Notes: generated by a model not told the origin, from the sequence alone. A DNA stretch of 5,416 bases from DATDRQ01 sp035291645 (GCA_035291645.1 DATDRQ010000381.1:1-5416), one strand, 5' to 3'. Positions 1 to 5,153 are shown, numbered from the stretch's first letter. Numbers and translations: made by a program.

Positions 1-552
1 TACGAGGTATTAATCACCCGCGAGCCCGGGGGGACTGCGATCGGCGATCAGATCCGCGCCATCCTCTCCAGGCTGGAGAACAGCGAGATGCACCCGCGCA
101 CGGAGACCCTGCTGTTCCTGGCGGCGCGCGCCCAGCTGGTCGAGCAGGTGATTCTGAAGCACCTGGAACGGGGCGGCGTGGTGATCTGCGATCGTTATGC
201 GGATTCCACCCTGGCTTACCAGGGGTATGGTCACCAAAACGACCTGGCGCACATCCAGAGCCTGATCGACTTCGCCACTGGCGGGCTGAAGCCGGATTTG
301 ACGCTGTTGCTAGACCTGGACGTCGAGGTTGGCCTGCGCCGGCGGGCGCAGGGCGGGGAATGGAACCGGATGGATGCCTATGACCTGGAGGTCCACCGGC
401 GGGCGCGCCGGGGATATCAGCAGCTGGCCCAGGCCGAGCCGGGGCGCTGGGTGACCATCGATGCTGCCCAGACGCCCAAGATGGTGCAGGCTGCCATCCG
501 GCAGGTGGTCGTGGAGAGGCTTGGGGAGAAGGACCTGAGCCGGGCAGCCTAG
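1..552 (+). CDS. tmk: Thymidylate kinase (dTMP kinase), 5'-truncated by window edge
   Basis: Cytosolic enzyme that phosphorylates dTMP to dTDP with ATP, an essential step of dTTP synthesis. The frame is open from base 1; 183 residues are visible, about 30 short of the usual 205-215. The missing part includes the start codon and the ATP-binding P-loop. Fragment residues 6-12 read TREPGGT, the family's dTMP-contacting motif. LFLAARAQLVE (38-48) and DRYADSTLAYQG (64-75) are the DRY/substrate signature. PDLTLLLDLDVEVGLRR precedes the LID, which is rich in arginine (RRRAQGGEWNR). An internal ATG at 88 is not the start, because the TREPGGT motif lies upstream of it. The TAG stop is followed after 6 nt by a stem-loop shared with the convergent neighbour. 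Type I or II cannot be assigned without the P-loop. Identification is very secure. Confidence 0.96.
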   Translation, partial: YEVLITREPGGTAIGDQIRAILSRLENSEMHPRTETLLFLAARAQLVEQVILKHLERGGVVICDRYADSTLAYQGYGHQNDLAHIQSLIDFATGGLKPDLTLLLDLDVEVGLRRRAQGGEWNRMDAYDLEVHRRARRGYQQLAQAEPGRWVTIDAAQTPKMVQAAIRQVVVERLGEKDLSRAA

Positions 553-590
553 CTGCTGGAGCCGGTCAGGCGCGCCGATCAAACCGGCTC
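544..590. terminator. Convergent stem-loop between tmk and the fmdB-like gene
   Basis: The arms GAGCCGGT (559-566) and ACCGGCTC (583-590) form a perfect 8-bp stem with a 16-nt loop that itself contains the palindrome GGCGCGCC. On the - strand the stem begins at the second base of the fmdB-like TGA stop. A smaller GCAGC-CTA-GCTGC hairpin (544-556) spans the tmk stop. There is no T-tract on either side, so intrinsic termination is uncertain. A bidirectional transcript-end structure is the best reading of its position between two converging genes. Confidence 0.5.
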
Positions 591-1017
591 AATCTCCGAA
601 GTCGTCTCCCAACCCGCCGGCCTCGCTGCCGAGGTCGGGGATGGCGGACTCGATCTCCTCCGGGCTCTGCCCGGCCTCCAGGCGGTCGACGACTTCATCG
701 AATTCGGGGCCGAGTTCCTCACCCATCTCGGAGCTCATCTGGCGCATCATGCGCGCCATGGCCTGCGGGTCATCCTCCAGCCCGGCCAGGCTGTCCGGAT
801 CGGCCAGGGAGTCCAGGCGGCTTTCTTCGGAGCGGGCAAAACGTACCCGGCCGATGCGCCGCTGGACCCGATCGCTCTGACAGTGGGGACAGTGCAAACT
901 TGGCTTGCCTGGCAAACTTTGCTTGCCCTGCAAGCTAAGCTTGCCATAATCGTTGTAGGACAGGTATACTTCAAAACGGCGTTTGCAGTTCAGACACCGG
1001 AATTCGTAATTGGGCAT
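589..1017 (-). CDS. FmdB-type zinc-ribbon protein with tandem-repeat insertion
   Basis: A 142-residue protein starting MPNYEFRC, the hallmark of the FmdB putative regulatory/zinc-ribbon family, whose role is not well defined. Two zinc knuckles, C8-x2-C11 and C43-x2-C46, should bind one zinc. Family members usually have only about 15-20 residues between the knuckles; here there are 31, because residues 25-42 are three copies of a six-residue unit (GKLSLQ, GKQSLP, GKPSLH). After the ribbon comes a basic stretch (RVQRRIGRVRFARSEESR), then an acidic, methionine-rich tail (DDPQAMARMMRQMSSEMGEELGPEFDEVVDRLEAG...). I recall this tail from Chloroflexota homologues. The open frame extends one codon to a TTG at 1020, but ATG at 1017 is chosen because it gives the family N-terminus and has GGAGAA (1029-1024) 6 nt upstream. 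It is divergent from gmk and convergent with tmk. Confidence 0.88.
   Translation of the reverse strand: MPNYEFRCLNCKRRFEVYLSYNDYGKLSLQGKQSLPGKPSLHCPHCQSDRVQRRIGRVRFARSEESRLDSLADPDSLAGLEDDPQAMARMMRQMSSEMGEELGPEFDEVVDRLEAGQSPEEIESAIPDLGSEAGGLGDDFGD
892..945 (-). repeat. Three tandem in-frame 18-bp repeats inside the fmdB-like gene
   Basis: Read on the - strand, three consecutive 18-bp units follow the pattern GGCAAG-NNN-AGY-TTG-NNN at 945-928, 927-910 and 909-892. Only the third and sixth codons vary freely, apart from one silent C/T change in AGY. The first unit contains a 15-bp near-perfect dyad, GCAAGCT-A-AGCTTGC (930-944 on the + strand). The others keep a degenerate form of it. The repeat stays in frame and adds 18 residues between the two zinc knuckles, so it is tolerated by the protein. 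Confidence 0.93.
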
Positions 1018-1044
1018 CAAGTGTTCTCCATTACTTGTTCTTGT

Positions 1045-1079
1045 GCCTGATTATACCTTTTAGAGAGGTTGCCTGTGAT
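1045..1079 (-). promoter_or_regulatory. Promoter candidate for the fmdB-like gene, in the divergent gap with gmk
   Basis: A perfect TATAAT lies on the - strand at 1055-1050. The best -35 match is ATCACA at 1079-1074 (4 of 6 to TTGACA, 18-bp spacer), which overlaps the gmk start codon. Predicted transcription begins about 25 nt before the fmdB-like ATG. The + strand of the same spot reads TTATAC/TATACC (1051-1057), which could serve gmk, but its -35 is poor and it would leave a leader of only about 15 nt. If both are used, the two promoters share DNA and would compete. Confidence 0.5.
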
Positions 1080-1704
1080 GACCCGCACTACCGATCCTTT
1101 TCGTCCGGTGGAGCAGGAACCCCTGTTGATCGTGATATCCGGCCCTTCAGGAGTGGGTAAGGACAGCATCATCCAGCGCATGAAGTTGCGCAGCTTGCCG
1201 GTACACTTCGTGGTAACCGCTACTACCCGCGCGGCGCGACCGGAAGAAGTGCATGGAGTAGATTATTTATTTATGACCTCTGACCAATTCGCAGAGACGA
1301 TCGAACAGGGTGAGCTGCTGGAGTATGCGATCGTATACAACGACTACAAAGGCATCCCGAAGGACCAGGTCCGCCAGGCGCTGGCCAGCGGTATGGACGT
1401 GATCATGCGCATCGACGTCCAGGGAGCAGCCCGGATTCGCGAGATCTGCCCTGGGGCGCTGCTGATCTTCGTCACCACCCAAAACGAGGAGGAGATGGTC
1501 CAACGCCTTAAGCAGCGCAAGACGGAGACTCCGGAGGGGCTCAAGTTGCGCATCGCCACCGCTCGACAGGAACTCAAGCGATTGGGGGAGTTTGATTATG
1601 TGGTGGTAAACCAGGAAGACCGGCTCGATGAAGCGGTAGACACGATCTTAGCGATCATCCGCGCCGAGCACCACCGGGTCAACCACCGAAAGGTATCCCT
1701 GTGA
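1078..1704 (+). CDS. gmk: Guanylate kinase
   Basis: Transfers phosphate from ATP to GMP, giving GDP for RNA, DNA and GTP synthesis; cytosolic. The 208-residue length is typical. The P-loop is GPSGVGKDS (22-30). The GMP-binding segment TATTRAARPEEVHGVDYLF (47-65) carries the conserved arginines and tyrosine; GELLEYAIVYNDYKGIP follows (78-94), then DVQGA (113-117), RIATARQELKR and FDYVVVN. The residue after the P-loop lysine is Asp rather than the usual Ser/Thr, as in PhnN ribose bisphosphokinases, but the complete GMP-binding segment favours guanylate kinase. The open frame reaches back to TTG at 1069 and GTG at 1075. ATG 1078 is chosen because GAGAGG (1063-1068) sits 9 nt upstream, whereas the TTG would abut that ribosome-binding site. 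GTG 1075 remains possible. It overlaps the rhomboid gene by 4 nt. Confidence 0.95.
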   Translation: MTRTTDPFRPVEQEPLLIVISGPSGVGKDSIIQRMKLRSLPVHFVVTATTRAARPEEVHGVDYLFMTSDQFAETIEQGELLEYAIVYNDYKGIPKDQVRQALASGMDVIMRIDVQGAARIREICPGALLIFVTTQNEEEMVQRLKQRKTETPEGLKLRIATARQELKRLGEFDYVVVNQEDRLDEAVDTILAIIRAEHHRVNHRKVSL

Positions 1705-2507
1705 TCGAAGATCCAAACCGTCCAGACACCCAATCTCCGCCTTATCAGGATTTTGACTCGACGCGCCCTCCCATCGCACCACCGGAACCCCAGCGCGCCC
1801 TGGTCAGTATCCCGCAAACGCGGCCATTCGTCACCTATACACTGCTGGGCCTGAACGTGCTGATCTATCTCCTGCAGTTAGCCAGCCAGTCGATCTACGG
1901 CGTGGATCTGGTCGCGGCGATGGGTTTGAAGGCCAACGAACTGATCGTAAGCGGGGAATTGTGGCGGCTGTTCACTCCCATGTTCCTGCACGGCTCGATC
2001 CTGCACCTGGGGTTCAATATGTACGCCCTGTTCATCTTCGGCCCGGGGTTGGAGCGACATTACGGTCACGGGCGGTTTATCGCCCTCTTCCTGCTGGCCG
2101 GGTTTGCCGGGAATGTGGTGTCGTTCATGTTCTCGGAGGCGCCCTCGTTGGGCTCGTCGACAGCCATCTTCGGCCTGCTAGGCGCGGAAGGTGTGTTCCT
2201 GTATCATAACCAGCGCCTGCTGGGCGGCTCGGCGCGGCGCGCCCTGAACAACATCATCGTGATCGCCGTGATTAACTTCATGATCGGCCTGCAGCCGGGA
2301 ATCGACAACTGGGGGCACCTGGGCGGGCTGCTGGGCGGCACATTGTTCGCCTGGCTGGGCGGCCCCCTGCTTGCGGTCGAAGGCATCTACCCGGACCTGC
2401 GACTGGCGGATACCCGCGAGCCAAGGCAGGTGTTCGTGGCCGGCGTGCTGGACGTGCTGGTCTTCGGTGCGCTCGCCTTCGGTACGATTTATTCGCGCGC
2501 TGGTTAG
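1701..2507 (+). CDS. Rhomboid-family intramembrane serine protease
   Basis: A 268-residue polytopic membrane protein predicted to cleave transmembrane substrates within the bilayer. A proline-rich, probably cytoplasmic tail (1-40) precedes about seven hydrophobic segments near 43-62, 92-113, 124-144, 150-168, 182-198, 203-223 and 244-264. The catalytic Ser is S153 in GSSTAIFGLLGA and the catalytic His is H206 in NWGHLGG, giving the Ser-His dyad. H102 and N106 in LHLGFN match the HxxxN motif of the oxyanion region, and ELWRLFTPMFLHG (86-98) is the typical WR loop. The family usually has GxSG; here Thr follows the Ser, and the active site looks otherwise intact. The start is GTG at 1701, overlapping gmk as GTGA, with GAAAGG (1688-1693) 7 nt upstream; this suggests translational coupling. 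The substrate is unknown. Confidence 0.94.
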   Translation: MIEDPNRPDTQSPPYQDFDSTRPPIAPPEPQRALVSIPQTRPFVTYTLLGLNVLIYLLQLASQSIYGVDLVAAMGLKANELIVSGELWRLFTPMFLHGSILHLGFNMYALFIFGPGLERHYGHGRFIALFLLAGFAGNVVSFMFSEAPSLGSSTAIFGLLGAEGVFLYHNQRLLGGSARRALNNIIVIAVINFMIGLQPGIDNWGHLGGLLGGTLFAWLGGPLLAVEGIYPDLRLADTREPRQVFVAGVLDVLVFGALAFGTIYSRAG

Positions 2508-2508
2508 G

Positions 2509-2614
2509 TGATTGGCTGATATTTTTTAGTAAGTCCAGGCGCTTGACGGCCAATCAAACGAGCAAACCGCCGATCAGATGCAGGACTGGGACAGTAACCT
2601 GGGGCGGTTTGCTC
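2509..2614. terminator. Nested stem-loops between converging rhomboid and GTPase genes
   Basis: The main stem is a perfect 12-bp inverted repeat, GAGCAAACCGCC (2560-2571) with GGCGGTTTGCTC (2603-2614). Its 31-nt loop holds a second hairpin, CAGGACTG-GGA-CAGT-AA-CCTG (2581-2601). On the - strand the stem starts at the second base of the GTPase TGA stop and is followed by GTTTGATT, a weak T-tract. On the rhomboid side, TGATTGGC (2509-2516) pairs with GCCAATCA (2549-2556), and a T6 run lies at 2522-2527. This is probably a bidirectional transcript-end region. How far it acts as a true Rho-independent terminator is unclear. Confidence 0.6.
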
Positions 2615-3617
2615 AGGTGCTGCGCAACTCCACGATGTCCCCGTCCTGTAGCACGTAATCGCGAGACACCCGCTGCCCCTCGAAGGCGGTGCTGCCCCAC
2701 ACCCGGGCAGATTTCAGCTTCTCGAAGAAATCCCGGTGGACTTTTCCCGCCAGGTCGTTCACCGTGCTGCCGCGCTTGAGCGCGAATGGCCGGTTCAGGT
2801 CGGCCTCTTTTCCGGGGGGTTTGGCATACACCCGGATGATATCCAGGTGGGTGAAGATCACGTGTTTTAGCCAGTCCAGGTTGCGACCTGTGGTAGCAGA
2901 GACTGGCAGCAAGGACCATTGGCCTTCCAGCAGCTCGCAGCAGATCTGGAATAGATCGTCCATGCGCGCGTCGTCGTACTTGTTGATCGCAACGACCAGC
3001 GGTAGGTAAGCGGCGCGGTCCGGCGCAGAGCGGTCTAGCGCGCCAGCAGCGGGCTTAAACTGGGCCGGGACGATGTGGTGCTGATCGAGCATAGTCAGGG
3101 TATCGTCCAGCTGCTGGAGCGGATCTTCCAGCAGGTCGATGACCAGCAGCAGCAGGTCTGCCCGGCGGATCAGGTCGAACAGCTCAGGCTCCAGGTACTC
3201 GCGGTCGGTGGAAGGGGTATCGACCAGCTGCACCTGGACATTTTCCACCTCCATCATGCCTGGGGTGGGCTTCCAGGTGGTGTACAGGGCGGGGGAGACC
3301 TGCGGCTCTGCGTGGGTCAGGGCGGCGACCAGGGCGGACTTGCCGGCGTTGGTTGGGCCGATCACCACCACCTGACCGGCGCCCTCCCGCTCGATGTGGA
3401 ATGAAGTGTGGTGCCCGCCGTGCTTCTTGTGAGCCTGAGCTTCATCTTTGAGTCTGGATAATTGCCGCCGCAGGTCAGCCCGCAGTTTATCGGTGCCCTT
3501 GTGCTTTGGAACGGTGCCGATCAGCTCTTCGAGTAAAACCACCTTCTCGGCCGGGGTTTGAGCGGCGCGGTAGCGCTTCTCGACCTCGAAATACTCGGGC
3601 GGCAGGTTGGTTGGCAT
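2613..3617 (-). CDS. Obg/DRG-like GTPase with C-terminal TGS domain
   Basis: A 334-residue predicted cytosolic GTP-binding protein of the TRAFAC Obg/DRG type. This group commonly associates with ribosomes or RNA; the specific role here is unknown. The N-terminal 60 residues are charged and look helical, followed by a His-rich linker (HKKHGGHH, 63-70). The G domain has all five motifs: G1 GPTNAGKS (87-94), G2 in YTTWKPTPG (112-120, matching the Obg 'FTTxxPxxG' switch), G3 DTPS (133-136), G4 NKYD (212-215) and G5 SATTG (240-244). A TGS domain covers about 261-333, from IRVYAKPPGK to the typical end DYVLQDGDIVELRS. G3 has Ser where DTPG is usual. The ATG at 3617 lies 4 nt after the crotonase stop and has no obvious ribosome-binding site, which suggests reinitiation by ribosomes finishing the upstream gene. 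Confidence 0.9.
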   Translation of the reverse strand: MPTNLPPEYFEVEKRYRAAQTPAEKVVLLEELIGTVPKHKGTDKLRADLRRQLSRLKDEAQAHKKHGGHHTSFHIEREGAGQVVVIGPTNAGKSALVAALTHAEPQVSPALYTTWKPTPGMMEVENVQVQLVDTPSTDREYLEPELFDLIRRADLLLLVIDLLEDPLQQLDDTLTMLDQHHIVPAQFKPAAGALDRSAPDRAAYLPLVVAINKYDDARMDDLFQICCELLEGQWSLLPVSATTGRNLDWLKHVIFTHLDIIRVYAKPPGKEADLNRPFALKRGSTVNDLAGKVHRDFFEKLKSARVWGSTAFEGQRVSRDYVLQDGDIVELRST

Positions 3618-3621
3618 AGAA

Positions 3622-4398
3622 TCAGGCGTACTGCGGCGGGCGCTTCTCCAGGAAGGCGTTCACACCTTCCTTGAACTCGGCGCCCCGCCCGGCGATATCC
3701 TGGAGGTGGGCTTCGTAGTCCAGCACCTGCTCCAGGTTGGGCAGCACCGCCCGGTTGAAGGCGCGCTTCGCCAACCCCATGGCGTGGACCGGGCCTCTGG
3801 CCAGCTCGGCCGCCCAGGCAGCCGCCTGGTCATTGAGTTCCTCCGGCGGCGCCAGGCGGTTGACCAGCCCCCACTCGAAGGCCTGCTGGGCTGTTATCGG
3901 GGTGTTGGAGAAGGTGAACTCTGCCGCCCGTCCTAGGCCGATCAAGGCCGGCAGGAGCAGCGACACAGCAGAATCGAGGCTCAACCCGATCCCCTGGAAG
4001 CCGACCACGAAGCGCGCCGCGGTGGAGGCGATGCGCAGATCGCAGGCCAGGGCGATGCCCAGCCCGGCTCCCGCAGCAGCCCCGTTGATTGCGGCGATGA
4101 CCGGCTTTTGCAGGCCCCTGATCTGGAGGATGATCGGGTTAAAGGTTTTCAGCAGGTGCTCCCGGAAAGATTCGTCCCCCTCCAGGGGGACGCCCTTCAG
4201 ATCTCTTCCGGTGCTGAAGAATTTGCCGGCGCCGGTCAGCAAGACGCAGCGCACCCGATCATCGCGGGCGGCCTGCTTGAGCGCGGACTGGAGAGTGGCG
4301 ACCATCTCGTCGTTGAAGGCGTTCGCTTTCGGATGGTCGAGCGTTATCCTCCAAACCCCCTCTTTGAGTTCGGTTCGGACAAGGCTGGATACAGACAT
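3622..4398 (-). CDS. Crotonase-fold enzyme (enoyl-CoA hydratase/isomerase family, PaaG-like)
   Basis: A 258-residue member of the crotonase superfamily, acting on acyl-CoA thioesters in the cytosol. ITLDHPKANAFNDEM (18-32) and FFSTGRDLKGV (60-70) form the CoA/adenine region. KPVIAAINGAAAGAGLGIALACDLRIA (98-124) carries the oxyanion-hole segment, and ITAQQAFEWGLVNRL (168-182) is the usual C-terminal helix. Both catalytic glutamates of true hydratases appear replaced: the GGGCE position is Gly (G114) and the PE position is Phe (F134). An Asp is present at D142 in GLSLDSAVSLLLP, the spot of the catalytic Asp in PaaG and dienoyl-CoA isomerases. An isomerase or another non-hydratase activity is therefore more likely; the substrate is not recognisable. 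ATG 4398 has AGGAG (4412-4408) 9 nt upstream. It is first of a two-gene unit with the TGS GTPase. Confidence 0.9.
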   Translation of the reverse strand: MSVSSLVRTELKEGVWRITLDHPKANAFNDEMVATLQSALKQAARDDRVRCVLLTGAGKFFSTGRDLKGVPLEGDESFREHLLKTFNPIILQIRGLQKPVIAAINGAAAGAGLGIALACDLRIASTAARFVVGFQGIGLSLDSAVSLLLPALIGLGRAAEFTFSNTPITAQQAFEWGLVNRLAPPEELNDQAAAWAAELARGPVHAMGLAKRAFNRAVLPNLEQVLDYEAHLQDIAGRGAEFKEGVNAFLEKRPPQYA

Positions 4399-4426
4399 GG
4401 CCCCTTACTCCTGAGCGGTTTTTCCC

Positions 4427-4455
4427 AGTGTAGCATGATCTCCGAATGTTGGAAA
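4427..4455 (-). promoter_or_regulatory. Promoter candidate for the crotonase-GTPase unit
   Basis: Read on the - strand, TTTCCA (4455-4450; 4 of 6 to TTGACA) is followed after 17 bp by TACACT (4432-4427). The -10 is preceded by TGC, giving an extended -10. Transcription would start near 4420, about 20 nt before the ATG. The -35 lies in the T-tract region just beyond the upstream gene's terminator, so one transcript ends where the next promoter begins. Confidence 0.55.
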
Positions 4456-4483
4456 GAAAAAAGACCCGGGAAAAACCGGGTCT
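4452..4483 (-). terminator. Rho-independent terminator of the 128-residue unknown gene
   Basis: On the - strand, AGACCCGG (4483-4476), the loop TTTTTC, and CCGGGTCT (4469-4462) form a perfect 8-bp GC-rich stem with a 6-nt loop. It is followed at once by TTTTTCTTT (4461-4453). It lies 23 nt after the stop of the unknown gene at 4507 and before the crotonase start. This is a classic intrinsic terminator that separates the two transcription units. Confidence 0.93.
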
Positions 4484-4506
4484 CTTGCCTTGACGGTAAC
4501 AATGGA

Positions 4507-4893
4507 TCAAGAAGTCCAGTCTGGGAAGCTGGGGTCGTCGTCCTCGCCGTCACCCAGGTCATCTTCGTAACCAAACTCCAGCTGCACCTCTTCGTTGGTC
4601 AGGCGCACCCACAAGAGCAGCAGGTGCCCTTCCTCGGTTTCGACGTAGCGGGCGGCGACGATCGGCGCCTGGGTCTGCAGCCCATCTTCGTTGCGAAACT
4701 CGAGATTGATCGGTTGGCGGATGCGCCAGGCCCGGTGGCAGCGTTCCACCAGGGCTGGACCATTGTACGTGCGCAGTCTCGTCAGCGCCACCTCGCCCAG
4801 GGTCGGGCTCTCGGCCAGGCCAAGCACCCAGCCGTCGGAGACCGACTCGAAGGTGGGGGTAGGTCCTTCAATAATAGTAATTTTATCGTCCAT
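4507..4893 (-). CDS. Conserved-looking hypothetical protein, 128 residues, acidic C-terminus
   Basis: I do not recognise a named domain. The protein begins MDDKITIIEGPTPTFE, has no signal peptide or membrane segment, and should be cytosolic. The mid part (TLGEVALTRLRTYNGPALVERCHRAWRIRQPINLEFRNEDG, 31-71) has an arginine-rich face. A beta-like stretch, QAPIVAARYVETEEGHLLLLWVRL (75-98), follows. It ends in a strongly acidic tail, YEDDLGDGEDDD (109-120), then PSFPDWTS. From memory, proteins beginning ITIIEGP with the 'GPALVERCHRAWR' segment occur in other Anaerolineae, so I take it as a real lineage-specific gene, not a chance frame. Support also comes from its own terminator and a promoter with a dyad. 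ATG 4893 has only a weak upstream purine stretch (GGATAGAATAGA), so initiation may be modest. It is single in its transcription unit. Confidence 0.82.
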   Translation of the reverse strand: MDDKITIIEGPTPTFESVSDGWVLGLAESPTLGEVALTRLRTYNGPALVERCHRAWRIRQPINLEFRNEDGLQTQAPIVAARYVETEEGHLLLLWVRLTNEEVQLEFGYEDDLGDGEDDDPSFPDWTS

Positions 4894-4944
4894 TCTATTC
4901 TATCCGTGAACGCTAAGATGGAGCGGATTCTCCATTGAGGGGCA

Positions 4945-4972
4945 ATCATACCACGTTTCAACTGGTTGAAAA
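4945..4972 (-). promoter_or_regulatory. Extended -10 promoter with overlapping dyad, for the unknown gene
   Basis: On the - strand, TTTTCA (4972-4967; 4 of 6 to TTGACA) is followed after 16 bp by TATGAT (4950-4945), preceded by TGG to make an extended -10. Transcription would begin near 4938, giving a leader of about 45 nt. A perfect inverted repeat, TTTCAAC-TG-GTTGAAA (4956-4971), covers the -35 and most of the spacer, a typical operator position. The regulator is not identifiable. Confidence 0.6.
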
Positions 4973-5127
4973 ACCTCCCTACAAATGGGCAAAGGCATTC
5001 TTATAGAAATCTAATCATTGGCCATCGCTTCTTCGGGGTATTTTGGGTAATCGCATTTGAGGATTAATACACCGGCACTCTTAATTCGGCGTACTTTACC
5101 AGAGGGATAATTCCTATTCCTGCGGTG

Positions 5128-5148
5128 TATAATCAGGCCCGGAAGGAG
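5128..5148 (+). promoter_or_regulatory. -10 element and ribosome-binding site of the EthD-like gene
   Basis: TATAAT at 5128-5133 is a perfect -10. No good -35 is visible at 16-18 bp upstream. GGAAGGAG at 5141-5148 is a strong Shine-Dalgarno sequence 5 nt before ATG 5154, and its distance decides against GTG 5151. The start of transcription would be near 5140, leaving a leader of only about 14 nt that is nearly all ribosome-binding site. Confidence 0.6.
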
Positions 5149-5153
5149 CCGTG

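Larger units (their letters stand above)
4894..5153. other. AT-richer divergent intergenic region (260 bp)
   Basis: This is the longest gene-free stretch in the window, visibly poorer in GC than the flanking genes. It contains the - strand promoter with a 16-bp dyad for the unknown gene (4945-4972), a leader hairpin ATGGAG-CGGATT-CTCCAT (4918-4935), and the + strand promoter and ribosome-binding site of the EthD-like gene (5128-5148). Between about 4980 and 5120 I see no tRNA, no open frame and no strong hairpin. Confidence 0.7.

Noticed and set aside
892..945. CRISPR-like or REP array
   Set aside because: Only three directly adjacent 18-bp units with no spacers, all in frame within a zinc-ribbon gene.
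1069..1077. TTG 1069 or GTG 1075 as the gmk start
   Set aside because: The ribosome-binding site GAGAGG ends at 1068, so TTG would have no spacing; GTG is possible, but ATG 1078 has better spacing and codon.
2554..2919. - strand open frame of 121 codons at the 3' end of the GTPase gene
   Set aside because: It lies in another frame within the TGS domain coding region and through the terminator stem; no family features.
3737..4414. + strand open frame of 225 codons opposite the crotonase gene
   Set aside because: Composition is Ser/Arg/Ala-rich low-complexity shadow sequence, while the opposite strand has clear crotonase motifs.
4918..4935. ATGGAG-CGGATT-CTCCAT hairpin as a terminator or riboswitch
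   Set aside because: It has only a 6-bp stem and no T-tract, and lies in the predicted leader of the unknown gene; too small for a riboswitch.
4108..4938. Long + strand open frame of 276 codons running antisense to the crotonase and unknown genes
   Set aside because: It spans two well-supported - strand genes, their intergenic terminator and promoter, has no recognisable domain and looks like a GC-rich shadow frame.
4980..5120. Possible small RNA or tRNA in the intergenic region
   Set aside because: No cloverleaf, no strong stem with a T-tract and no convincing paired promoter and terminator seen by eye.
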